A DNA stretch of 64,000 nt, taken from assembly GCF_023159225.1 (NCBI RefSeq), contig NC_063169.1, positions 58,677,934 through 58,741,933 on the forward strand, given 5' to 3'. This document shows positions 1-10,299 of this stretch, in pieces (the stretch's first letter is position 1; each line of letters starts with the position of its first letter). This stretch comes from Perognathus longimembris pacificus (taxonomy: Eukaryota > Chordata > Mammalia > Rodentia > Heteromyidae). The position numbers and the translations under genes were made by a program. Below the pieces are notes generated by a model. That model was not told the origin of the DNA. It saw only the letters and a list, made by a program, of their open reading frames with translations, and searched no databases.

Positions 1-155
1 TGGACAGAAAAGCCTGTGACACTCTTATCTTCAATTCACCAGCAAAAAGCTAAACATACAGCTGTGCCTCAAGTGGTAGGACTCCAACCTTGAGTGGACA
101 AAAGCTAAGGGACTTGCCCAGGCCCTGAGTTCAAGCCTCAGTACCAGCAAAAAGG
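1..155 (+). repeat. B1-ID composite SINE, 5' part outside the window
   Basis: Starts inside the element (cagaaaagcctgtgacactc), then the ID-like half with tgtgcctcaagtggtaggac and ccctgagttcaagcctcagt. An A/G-rich tail follows to about 192. Confidence 0.8.
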
Positions 156-1310
156 GGTGAAGGGAGAGAAAGAGAAAGAAAGAGAGAGAAGTTGAACAGA
201 CATTATCACAAAATAATAATCCTTAGGTACATGAAAAATTGTTCAACACCATTATTTTCATCAGAGACATGCAAATTAGAACTACAATGAAGCAACACTG
301 TCCACTCCCTTGAATGGCTAAAATTAAAGACTGAGACTACAAGTGTTGGCTGAGATGTAGAATAAACCAGAAGCCTGGTTTGCTGCTGATGGAAGCGTGA
401 TGAAATGAGCCTGACAGAAGCAGGAGGCACTGGAAATGTAATACATTATTTTTAGGGTGATTACAGAGATGTATAGGTGATTCATTGAACTGTACAATTA
501 AAATAGATGCACTTTATTGTGCATAAATTATCCTTTCAAGAAGTTCACTAGAAAAAATACAGATACAAAACCTGTATCTGTAGAATCATCCTATAAGAAT
601 TAGCTAGAAAAAATTATTATTACTATTTGAGCCACCAGAAAATAATTTTCCCAACTGCTTTACTTTTCCAGTGACTAAGGAAAATGCAGCTTAAAATAAC
701 GTGTCATCTTAGACAATTCAGTAGGAGAATCTGTAGTCATGATTTTAGCAGTGCACATGTACTTTGGCACAGAATAAAATACATCCTTTATGAGAAATTG
801 CTTCATTTCAACATCAGAAGCTACAGGGATGATAGCTACCTTATGGTTCTTTAATTGAATAACTGAAACCATGTCAGATGTGGTGTTGTGTACATTTCTC
901 TCATTACCAAGTTGGATCTAAAATGTGGGGATTGTTGTTTTTCTTTGAAAAAATAACTCCCTTTGCAAGGCCTCATTATGTGTTCAATTAAGTTTTCTTG
1001 CTTTTAGATTTTATGCTAAAATGTAGTTTTATAATTAAATTCTTTCCTGTGCATTTAACTATAATTTTATGCAACAAGTAAAATGATTATATTCACTAGC
1101 TCATTTTCATCACAATTTGATTATTTTCATTATGCAGGGATTTTTTATTAGTCCTATATTTCAGGCTAACTTACTAGAAAATTTATACGCACTCACAACT
1201 AGAGTTATAAATAATATGGCCTTATAGGCCTACGTTTGCAAGTAATTAATTTCCTTTTTTCTCCCAGCAGGACTCCCTATTTTCCATGACTCAGATTTTT
1301 CTCATAAACC
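156..1310. other. AT-rich DNA without recognised gene
   Basis: Apart from a purine tail of the preceding SINE, this is unique AT-rich sequence, presumably ZC2HC1B intron. I looked for the exon preceding 5399 here and did not find it. Confidence 0.6.
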
Positions 1311-1362
1311 ACACACACACACACACACACGCACACACACACGCACACACACACGCACACAC
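1311..1362. repeat. (CA)n microsatellite
   Basis: About 25 CA units interrupted by a few CG steps. Confidence 0.95.
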
Positions 1363-1589
1363 GTATGTATATTCTAGGGCTTACTAAATTTACCACTGTC
1401 TGTAAATAATTCAAATTTCCAGGGTATTTTAATGGCTTACAGTCTGTGTGATGTATAAAAGTATTGTATAGTGATGTATAATATTTATGATTGGGATTTT
1501 CTGTGAGGTCGTGGTAATTTGATCACCATTGTGTATGACTTCATAGGAGTCCCAACACAACGTTTGCATTTTAAATGATGTTTAGCTAG

Positions 1590-1850
1590 ACTCCATGGTT
1601 GGAGGTTCATACCTGTCATCCCAATTAGTTTCGAAACTGAGATTGGGAATACTGTGATTTGGAGCCAGACTGAGCAACAAATTACCCAGACCCTATCTCA
1701 AAATAAGCAAGATGCAGTGGCATGCACGATCATCTTGGCAACCAGGTAGGCAATGGATAGAAAGATCATCATCTGAGTCCAACCTTGGGCAAAAATGCAA
1801 GACCTTGTCTGAGTAATAGCTAAGACAAAAGGGGCTAGAGGTATGGATTA
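1590..1850 (+). repeat. Old B1-like SINE, probably dimeric
   Basis: Diverged 7SL-type text (ggttggaggttcatacctgt ... cagaccctatctcaaaataa) followed by a second, looser half. A purine-rich tract to 1935 follows. Confidence 0.5.
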
Positions 1851-1940
1851 GTGGGACAGGAAAAAAGGAAGAAAGGATGGGAGTAAGGATGAAAGGATGG
1901 AGGGGAGGGGAGAAAGAAGGAAGGAAAGAAAAGGAAAAGT

Positions 1941-2156
1941 GGGCTGGGGATATAGCCTAGTGGCAAGAGTGCCTGCCTCGGATACACGAGGCCCTAGGTT
2001 TGATTCCCCAGCACCACATATGCAGAAAACGGCCAGAAGCGGCGCTGTGGCTCAAGTGGCAGAGTGCTAGCCTTGAGCGGGAAGAAGCCAGGGACAGTGC
2101 TCAGGCCCTGAGTCCAAGGCCCAGGACTGGCCAAAAAAAAAAAAAAAAAAAAAAAA
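1941..2156 (+). repeat. Dimeric ID SINE (IDL type)
   Basis: First ID unit gggctggggatatagcctag with B-box ggtttgattcc; second unit with gctgtggctcaagtggcaga; then ggactggcc and a 22-base A run that leads into a long (GGAA)n microsatellite. Confidence 0.9.
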
Positions 2157-2400
2157 GAAAAGGAAAAGAAAGGAAAGGGAAAAAAGAAGGAAGGAAGGAA
2201 GAGGCAAGGAAGGAAAGAAAGAAGGAAGGACAAGAAAGAAAAGGAAGGAAGAAAGGAAGGAAGGGAGGGAGGGAAGGAGGGGGAGGGAGGGAGGGAGGGA
2301 GGAGAGGGAAGAAGGAAGGAAGGAAGGAAGGAAGGAAGGAAGGAAGGAAGGAAGGAAGGAAGGAAATAAGAACAAGAAAGAAAAGGAAGGAAGGGATTGA
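2157..2400. repeat. (GGAA)n/(GAAA)n purine microsatellite
   Basis: Pure purine strand for about 240 bases with long GGAA runs at 2314-2364. The open frames that cross it (mostly Lys/Arg/Glu/Gly or Phe/Leu/Pro/Ser) are products of the repeat. Confidence 0.95.
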
Positions 2401-2877
2401 AGGAAGAATGAAAGATTTTAAATGATGCTTGCTTTTTTTCTTTAATTTTATATGAGATGTGGACACTATATTCCCTATAAGAATCCATTTGTTGTCTCAC
2501 ATTGGAATCCATTGAAATAAAGAGAACAGTGGGATTTTTTTTTTCTCTATCGTCATGACTGATAGAGGAAGGAGAAGCATGATCTAATGAGATGAGGATG
2601 GAAAGGAACAGCAAGCTCACTCAGCCATCCCCTGTTCATATGATTGCTCCAGAAAAGTACATTTCCATTCTCCGAGCACTTGAAATTCTGTATACATGTA
2701 ACCCACAACCCCGGCCACTCATTCGCAGGACCTCTCCCACCCCCTACAGCTCTGCCCCCTACAGCTAGACTCCACACCTTCCTGTGGATTCCGGGGGCCG
2801 ACTGTTCCCTCGTCCCACAGTTTATCCTCCAAGTGGTCATTGTCCACTTGCATTGGCGTCTCTGAGGTTTTATTTGA

Positions 2878-2988
2878 TTTTTGCTGTTTCAGACAGTCTC
2901 ACTGTGTAACCCAGACTGGCCTTAAACTTACAATCCTTCTATCTTAGCCTCCTGAGTGCTGTATTACAGGTGTGTACCACAACACTCA

Positions 2989-2992
<4 letters not shown>
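2878..2992 (-). repeat. B1-like SINE
   Basis: On the + strand: cagtctcactgtgtaaccca, tagcctcctgagtgctgtat and tacaggtgtgtaccacaaca, the reverse of a B1 head. Confidence 0.75.
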
Positions 2993-3053
<61 letters not shown>

Positions 3054-3061
3054 CTCTCTCT
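2992..3061. repeat. (TC)n microsatellite
   Basis: About 34 TC units at the edge of a B1-like SINE. Confidence 0.95.
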
Positions 3062-3587
3062 GACATTCTTGTTGGCAGGGGGACATTGAACCTTGGTCTC
3101 CATCATGGCATGTAATGTCAGACATACAGAAGTGTGGCCAAATGGGATTCAGCTCAGCACAGCCATGTCCAGCGGCTTTGCCTGACATGAGTCTGCCAAT
3201 GCACATTTCCAATGTATAACTTCATTTCTAGCTGGTAAACAGAAGAAATCAAGCTGAGCACCAGATTCTAGATGGTTTTCTGGCAAAACATAACTAAATA
3301 TCTAGTTTCTCTGAGGATATGGACTCCTGTTCTGTAGCTGGAAGCAAACTGGTCCAACCTGTTTGTTTATAGCAAGAGTTCGTATTTCTAACACCTCTCC
3401 TCTGTGCCAAGTGCCTGTGTGAATTATGATGATATCAAGGACCTAGTATGCCAAGGAGATAGAGGCCTAAGGAAGATGTGTGAACTTGCCCATTCACACA
3501 TAGCACACACACAGTGAGGAGAAACGGGCTTACAATCAGTCAGATAGGCCTCTGAATCTAAACCTTTATCATTTCTCAGGTTGTCCT

Positions 3588-3638
3588 GTTGTGTGTGTGT
3601 GTGTGTGTGTGTGCATGTGTGTGTGCATGTGTGTGTGT
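3588..3638. repeat. (GT)n microsatellite
   Basis: GT units with two GCAT interruptions. Confidence 0.95.
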
Positions 3639-3664
3639 AAGACATCTATCACCATGTGACATTT

Positions 3665-3960
3665 TTAGTTTTTATTTTGTGTATTTTTGTTGTTATTATA
3701 AAGGTGATGTATGGAGGGATTATGGTAATGAATATATTTTTTGGACAGTGCCACCCCTTCCTTTGCTCTTTCCCAGTTGTTCTCTCCCATCTCCACCCAC
3801 AAGTTGCTTAGTTCATTTTCAACATAGTGTCTAGTGAGTAGCACTGGTGCATTCGTTGAGTCTTTGCTGCACCATTTCTGTGCTCTCCCATACCCTTCCC
3901 GAAGACAGATAAATGAACAAACAAGACAAGAAGAAAAGAAAAAGAACAGCAGCAAAGAAA
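3665..3960 (-). mobile_element. Probable lineage-specific LINE-1 3' end
   Basis: Read on the - strand it ends with tacatcacctttataataa, the same terminal motif seen at about 4,494 and 20,463 on the + strand, preceded by G-rich sequence as in L1 3' UTRs. Assignment to L1 is inferred. Confidence 0.45.
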
Positions 3961-4329
3961 ATACCTTGCTTCCATTTCCTGGAGTTCATTTTGATAAATA
4001 TTATTTTATATAATTTAAAGCATATAGGCATTGTGCCTTTCTGTTCCATCCCTAAGGATACCCTCCTTTGTTTTTATGGTATATGAGTTTTTATTTCTTT
4101 ATTAAAAAACATACTCCTTGATTACACAGACACCATCTCATCACGCACAAAGTAGATCCTGAGCCTGGTTCGTTGCTGGTGTTAAGTTAGTGCTTCAGTG
4201 AAACTCAGGGAAAGGCAGTCTGTGAATTTTTACATTTGACCCGTATTCATTTTAGAAAATGATTTTCTCAGCTACTTCAAACTGCCAGAGGAGATGAATT
4301 ATAAAAATCCTTCCCTAGAGACAAAGGGT

Positions 4330-4540
4330 AAAAGGCAACAACAATACTTATAAAACTATATGCTGTAAACCAACTGTACAACTCATGGGGAAGGGGTGGA
4401 GGGAAATGGGGAGGGGAGAGGAAAATGAGGGAGGAGGTCACAAGTTTGATAAGAAATGTACTCACTGCCTGATGTATGAAACTGTAACTCCTCTGTACAT
4501 CACTGTGACAATAAGTTAATAATTTTTTTAAAACCCTTCC
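4330..4540 (+). mobile_element. Probable lineage-specific LINE-1 3' end
   Basis: G/A-rich tract followed by aagaaatgtactcactgcct, the gtacatcactgtgacaataa terminus and an A/T tail. Shares its last 90 bases in outline with the copy at 20.4 kb. Confidence 0.45.
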
Positions 4541-5002
4541 CTTTGAAGATGCTACTGCATCAACTATCCAGCCGTACACATTAGAATTTTGACTATGTGC
4601 TAATGTAAACCTAATCTAAAGCAAGGTTAAGGTGAATGCATTTCCAGACCCTTTCTGGGACGAAGTTCTTCTCTTCACCTCAGTCCACTTTGTGACCCCC
4701 TTCAAGGTGCCTAAAGCCAAACCAAGTGAAGGTTCACATGTGCCAGAGGGCCCCTGCCCTGCACAATTCTGCACCCTAAGACAAGCTGGTGTGGAAGCAG
4801 TGTGTCTTTTTGCCAGTGATGGTGATGGTCGCTTCTGACTCCATACTCCAAATCTACATGTTGAAAGTAAATCTCCTCTCCTCTACAGCTCCATCATTTT
4901 GCATGCCTTCCTGTCTCACTCGGTCCCACCCCTCATCACACTCCCCACCCCCACCCCACCCCACCCCTGGCCCGGATCTTCCCTCTGCCACCATGCTAAT
5001 TC

Positions 5003-5075
5003 CTTGTGGTACTGGGGTTTGAACTCAGGGCTTGGAGCTTGCTAGGTGGGTTCCCTCCCACTTGAGCCACAGAAC
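5003..5075 (-). repeat. ID-like SINE
   Basis: Antisense ID text: actggggtttgaactcaggg and cccacttgagccacagaact. Confidence 0.65.
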
Positions 5076-5398
5076 TTCTCTTTACACAAGGATTCACTAA
5101 AGCCATGGAATTGGAAGTGATCCTAAGTATCATTAATCTGTGATCTGAAGGATCATAGGAAAATATCTTAGGGCACTCTTGAGGTGAATGCCTAGGGGAT
5201 AAAAACGTTTGCCTTTCCACACTCATGATCTGCGCCCTGGCACAATTTTTCTGTAATAGGTGGTGTTCAACCAGAGTTGGGATCCTGTTCTTTTATATCG
5301 AAGCGGGCGTTCAGACTGTTCCGTATCTCATCTCATCTAGTCAATTCCACAGTCACCTTGGAAATGTAATTGCTATTTGTTGCAATCTTCGCATTCAG

Positions 5399-5538
5399 AT
5401 TATATCCAATGCCCATACTGCATGAGAAGGTTTAACGAAACCGCCGCCAAGCGACACATCAATTTCTGCAAAGACCAGTCTTCTCGCCGAGTCTTTGATC
5501 CGGCCCAGACAGCAGCCAGGTTGGCAGCCAGAGCTCAG
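5399..5538 (+). CDS. ZC2HC1B: ZC2HC1B internal exon with C2HC zinc finger
   Basis: Internal coding exon of a C2HC-type zinc-finger protein of the ZC2HC1 family; the molecular function of ZC2HC1B is not well established. The acceptor is ...gcattcag before 5399 and the donor is CAG/gtaaat after 5538. With a G supplied by the previous exon it reads D-Y-I-Q-C-P-Y-C-M-R-R-F, giving a zinc motif C-x2-C-x11-H-x3-C (CPYC ... RHINFC), then the family block KDQSSRRVFDPAQTAARLAARAQ. These blocks match my memory of human ZC2HC1B closely. The exon adds 46 complete codons and ends in phase 0. The first zinc finger and the N-terminal half are not in the window; bases 1-5398 contain no exon I can recognise. 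Paralogue ZC2HC1A is possible, but the downstream exons and the neighbour PLAGL1 favour ZC2HC1B. Confidence 0.93.
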
Positions 5539-6384
5539 GTAAATCTCTCTCCTCCCAGCATGGCTTTGTGTCCCTGACAGGCCTAGGGCAAGCAGGTAGA
5601 ATTGACCTGAGGATGTCAGTAGCCTATCCTGCCACGTGGAAGGAAATGGATCGCTATCACTCCTTCCTCAGAATCATCTTTTCCAGGGTGTGTTTTCTAG
5701 CAGGCAGGAAAAAACATATTGCTGTCACTGAAAGAAAAAAAATGTCACTGAAGTGTTGAAAGCCTCTTAGGGAGACTGTAATATACAAAGTACTTAGGTA
5801 GCATTATGCTAACACCCTGTTTATCCAATGCTGATTATGAGCCTAAGCCACCTGGATAAGAAGTGTCCCTCTGAATGGAACTGCTTCAGCAAAAAAGCAC
5901 CCCACCAGGCTTATGTTCCACTGGAGAGGAGGATCTGCTACCTTTTTATTTAAAGGCACGGAAGCAGCAGGTGGAAGGCGGTATGTGAATAAATGCAAGC
6001 AGGTCTTACAAGCGGGTACAAAATGCCCATCTAAGCTGGATGATGATAGCTTTGCAATCACAAAAAGAACCAGAGCTGAGCAAACAGCCCAGGGCACATA
6101 ACTCACAGTATAGTTAATGAGAACCATTAACTTCAGAAACACAGCCAGCACCTAGAGAAGGATTAAATTGGTCTCAATATTTGAACAGCACACAGCATGT
6201 TTAGAAAGCTTTCCCTTAAATCCAGGATCTAATGGAGGTGGGAATTTTCCACCACTAGCATCTTCCACAGACGTAGGATCTGGGCTTTATCTCCACATAT
6301 GGGAGGGAGTTACTGAACATCTACTATCAGACACTACTTGGTACTGCTTGATCAGGAATTTGTACTTCAGACCTTTGGACTAAA

Positions 6385-6465
6385 GGTGTGGCTCACGTTG
6401 TAGAGCATCAGCGGAATCAGTGTGAAGCCTTGGGTTCAAACCGTGGCACTGCCAAAGAAAGGAAC
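6385..6465 (+). repeat. ID-like SINE
   Basis: ggctcacgttgtagagcatc then the B-box like gggttcaaaccgtggcactg. Confidence 0.6.
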
Positions 6466-6469
6466 ACAG

Positions 6470-8145
6470 AACACGGAGACAACTCGGAAGGAGGGTGGTT
6501 TGGGTGGCATGTGTAGGAAAGCTGTGGAGAACGAAGCCCCTGTGGTTCCTGTGCACAACCCTGGAAGTTTCTGTTAAGTGTGGAGCTCAGCAGCCCACAG
6601 AGGGACAGGGATGGGCAGAGTGTGTAAAATGTCCAACCTGCGGCCTAAGACACTCACCTAAACCATCGCATGTCTGGGAGAGAACAGCAGAGCTCGATGA
6701 GCTTCTATTTCAGCTAAAGATTGGAGGGGGTGGGGAATGAATTGAGTATATGGGTAACTCTAAAGTCTGAGGACAGCCAGGTCTGAGAGACAGGAAGTTG
6801 GATCTAGAAAGTCTCCGGGAGTCCAGGAAGTCATCTTCCCACCTGTCATCCTACCCCTTCCTCCTGCCAGCCTGCGCAGCATGGTTAACGCAGAGTTCTG
6901 TCCTGCTCTCTGTAGATGTGCTTATTTCTTTAGTTTTGCTGGTTTGCTTGGAACCTGTGATCCTTTTGCCCCTGCTTTGCAAGTGTTTAGGAGTACAGGT
7001 ATGCCCTACAAATGCCCAGAATATCCGAGTGTCTATTAGTGGCCCCAGCACCATCCTGTAGGTAAGGCAGAATGGTTCAACCTTGAAAACGGGAACTGGC
7101 TTTTTAGAAAGATTTGTTTTGCAGTTATTATCAAGATGGATTACAGAGATCAGCAAGGAGCTACAGTGCAGGGAAAGAATGAAGGTCTGGAATAAGAAGG
7201 CTAACAGGAGAGTGGAGAGGAGATTGGGTATGGAATGTTCATTCCACTTAGGGCCTCATGTTGGTGTTCAAAGTTCTAATTCTGGGGTATTTCTGATTAC
7301 AGATTTGGGGATTAGGGATGAACAGCCAGTGCTGTAAATGTAGATAAAGGAACACAAGAGGATGGAGGATGGATGTGTGTACTGGGAGGTGATGATAAAT
7401 AGAGTTTTAAAGATTTACTCTTTACCCAGGAGGTAGGAAAGAAAATGGTACCTGTCAAAACAGCCCGGATTCCTTGATCTGTACTCAGGGCTTGGCTTTC
7501 AACTCTGTAGTTTCTTATCTGTAAGTAAATTCTTCGGGATTCATTTTGTTGTTGAGTATGTGTACCTTGCTGAGTTCTCAGGGGATTATAGCTCATATCC
7601 AAGGCTTCCAGCACAATGGCTTCCTCTGCCTGTCTTTTGCCTTGTCCCTCCCTCTTCCCCCACTCCCTTAAGCTCTAACTCAACCTAAGTTTAGAAATGT
7701 TCTAAATGCAACTCTCTTTCCACCTTGGACAGCAGTAGAGGAGAAGTTATATTTCTGCAAATGGCTCTTCTAACTAGTCCATGAGGTTACTGGGCATGGC
7801 TGGGGCCAAAGCAGGCACAAGGAAGCCATGAATGGAAGTGTTTTTTATTCCTGAAGAAGGCCAGTTGGCTGGCCCAAATGTAACCAGTGATTTGGCCCAC
7901 TCTCTGAATTACTTCACTCGCTGTCCGTTCTGTCTGAATGGCAATGTTTGCGGTCCTCGGCTAGTGCCCACCAGTCTGGGGCCTTGCCACAAAGTGAAGC
8001 TTATTCAGAAACCCAAGAAGAATGTTTCGGTCTTAAAGGGCCTGTTCATGGCATGGCTGAAATGTGTTTCTATTTTAAACATAATTTGCTTTTTTAAAAA
8101 AAAGTGTCATCCTTAGCCAAAAGGAATATGGAGCTCTTAAAATAA
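6470..8145. other. Unique intronic sequence of ZC2HC1B
   Basis: Mixed-composition DNA inside the intron 5539-8991. Several short open frames cross it (for example 7832-8116) but none has a recognisable product, coding-like neighbours or splice logic. Confidence 0.6.
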
Positions 8146-8149
8146 TTTT

Positions 8150-8392
8150 CTTAGCCAGGCACTGGTGGCTCACCCCTTTATTCCTAGCTACTCAGGAGGC
8201 TGAGATCTGAGGATCACAGTTCAAAGCCAGCCCAGGCAGAAAAGGCTGTGAGACTCCCATCTCCAGTTAACCACCAGAAAATGGGAAGTGGTGGTGTGGC
8301 TCAAAGTGGTAAGCGTGCTAGCCTTGAGCAAAAGAAACTCAGGGATAACGCCCAGGCCCCGAGTTCAAGCAACAACAAATAAAAATAAAAAT
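8150..8392 (+). repeat. B1-ID composite SINE
   Basis: Full-length: head agccaggcactggtggctca, middle gttaaccaccagaaaatggg, ID tail with gcccaggccccgagttcaag, then an A/C-rich tail. Confidence 0.9.
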
Positions 8393-8943
8393 AAAACAGT
8401 CTTCTTGGTTTGGATGGCGCTCCTTGCTCGAATTTCACAGCCATCTGTGTACTAGTGAGAATTCCCACGCAGAGTAGCAGGTGTTCATCGCATTGGTGTT
8501 TCCACGGACCTGTGCTCCTCTAACCATTCTGCTGCTTCTCTGTAGCTATGCGGGTGGCCTGGGGATATTGGAATCCCATGCCCAAAACATTCAGAGCCTG
8601 CCAATCTCTGGTTTGTCTTCTCTGTTCATGTTAGAAGACAAATAATGTATAATTTAGGTGTAATGAAAATTTTCAGCATTTCATAACTGTGTCCCTATTG
8701 ACATCGAGTGATTTTTTTTTTAATGTCTCCATACAAAAAAATACACTAACTCCCATTCCTAGAACTTGATCATGGAATGCAAGCTCCAAACCCTAGTTTG
8801 GGCTTTGGTCACCAGTAAGGACAGGGCCCCGGCTGAGACATGGGACATCTGTCAGACTCTGTGTGGAGAGTCTCTGTGGTGACTCTAATCTGAGGCTGGA
8901 AGTAGAAGCAACTTTACCTGCTTTGTGGTACCTACAGTTATAA

Positions 8944-8987
8944 TCTCTCTCTCTCTCTCCCTCTCCGCCCCCCCCCCCCCCGCCCTC
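8944..8987. repeat. (CT)n-C14 tract at the ZC2HC1B acceptor
   Basis: About 12 CT units followed by 14 consecutive C (8968-8981), ending a few bases before the acceptor AG at 8990-8991. It serves as the polypyrimidine tract of that exon. Confidence 0.9.
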
Positions 8988-8991
8988 GTAG

Positions 8992-9100
8992 GGTAAGGCT
9001 CAGGCAAATCCTAAAAAGGAACCAACTGTGACCAGTGCTGTAGGTGCTTTGCTACAGAGCAGGGCCAAGGAAGACATGAAGCAGGTCTCAGCCAGGCCAG
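8992..9100 (+). CDS. ZC2HC1B: ZC2HC1B internal exon
   Basis: Second visible ZC2HC1B exon, 36 codons plus one base. It follows an acceptor ending ...cctcgtag and is followed by donor CAG/gtgagt. It reads GKAQANPKKEPTVTSAVGAL and continues LQSRAKEDMKQVSARP. The PKKEPTVTSAVGALLQ part is the conserved family block; the rest diverges from human. Phases agree with both neighbours: phase 0 in, one base out, completed by GA of the next exon. The polypyrimidine tract in front of it is an extreme (CT)n plus C14 run (8944-8987), so the splice site sits directly on a microsatellite. No zinc-binding residues are present in this exon. Confidence 0.9.
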
Positions 9101-9479
9101 GTGAGTTGCCGGTAATAGGTCACAGGACCAGGGCTGGCCCTGGGACTCATCAGTTGCAAACAAAACCCGAATGTCATCTGATGTTGCTTTTGCACACAAA
9201 AGACATGTGGGTTTTTTAGAAGTTAGAGCTTGTCTTCCTAGAGGTACTATTTCTTCATTCACCAGGATGATTCTATGTTGTTCCTAGGCAAAAGGCTGGA
9301 TAGCCTTTTGTAACAAGAGAAGTCTAGAACCAGAGTTCCAGTCTTCTAAAATGGAAAAGCTATCAAAATCATGTGTCAGTGCTGTGTTGAACAGTTTCCT
9401 TTCTAGAAATATTTTTTTACCATAGTAGCGAGGCATAACCAGCATGAGATACTACCCATGTGTCCAATCTGTTTTGCAC

Positions 9480-9600
9480 AATTCCCTCAATAGTCTTAAA
9501 ATAATTTTCTCTATAGTTTATAAAAAGAGAAACTGACACTGGAAAAAACCTCCATTATTTTACTGAGACACACAGCTAGTCAACCAGCAGCCTGCTTTCT
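9480..9600 (+). repeat. MIR/L2-like fragment
   Basis: Contains the tail-type phrase gaaactgacactgg ... acacacagctagtcaa of MIR-like elements. Degraded. Confidence 0.4.
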
Positions 9601-9638
9601 CTCTTTGTTAAACTGTATTAATAAATGGAGGGAATCTT

Positions 9639-9661
9639 TTATATATATATATATATATATT
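9639..9661. repeat. (TA)n microsatellite
   Basis: About 11 TA units. Confidence 0.95.
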
Positions 9662-9765
9662 AGTGTATATTAATTGCATAAAGGGGTTTCCTTGTAAAAT
9701 GTATATCATGCACTTTGATCAAATTTATCCCTTCTATTACTCTCCTTCCTCCTTAAAACAGTTTG

Positions 9766-10008
9766 TTGGGGTTTATTTTTGCCCGTCCTGGGGCTTGAAC
9801 ACAGAGCCTGGGCACTGTCACTGAGACTCTTGGTGCTCAAGACTAGCTCAAGACCACTTGAGCCACAGTGCCATTTCCAGTTTTCCACTGGTTTATTGGA
9901 GATAGGCATCTCATAGACTTTCCTGCCTAGGCTGGCTTCAAACCACAATCCTCAGCTTTCAGCCTCCTGAGTAGCTAGGATTATAGGTGTGAACCACTTT
10001 AACCAGCT
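9766..10008 (-). repeat. B1-ID composite SINE
   Basis: Antisense: cctggggcttgaacacagag, accacttgagccacagtgcc, then cctcctgagtagctaggatt of the B1 head. Confidence 0.85.
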
Positions 10009-10089
10009 TTAAAACAATTTTTAATTAGTGGTTTTAATTTGTCGGTTTATAGTAGGTGTCTTTTGCAAGTTTTTTTTTTCCCCCCCTTT

Positions 10090-10298
10090 CTTGTCAGTAC
10101 CAGGTTTTTAGCTCAGGGTATTGTGTTTAACCAGCTGGTTGGTTCAGCTGGTGTTCTGTCACTTGAGCTACATCTCCAGCATGTAACAAGCTTTTTGCTT
10201 GTTATTTTTTTGGAGATAGATTCTCAAAGACTTCTGCTTGAGCTAGTTTTGAACTTTGGACTCTTAGCCTTCTAAGTAGCTAGGATTACAGGGATATA
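10090..10298 (-). repeat. B1-ID composite SINE, diverged
   Basis: Antisense: cacttgagctacatctccag, then tctaagtagctaggattaca at the head end. Confidence 0.65.
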
Positions 10299-10299
10299 T

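Noticed and set aside
1994..2620. Open frame of 208 residues and its opposite-strand partners
   Set aside because: Translation of the (GGAA)n/(TTCC)n microsatellite and SINE; low complexity.
7832..8116. 94-residue + strand open frame with several cysteines
   Set aside because: No recognisable family, no splice logic with ZC2HC1B, and a low-complexity end.
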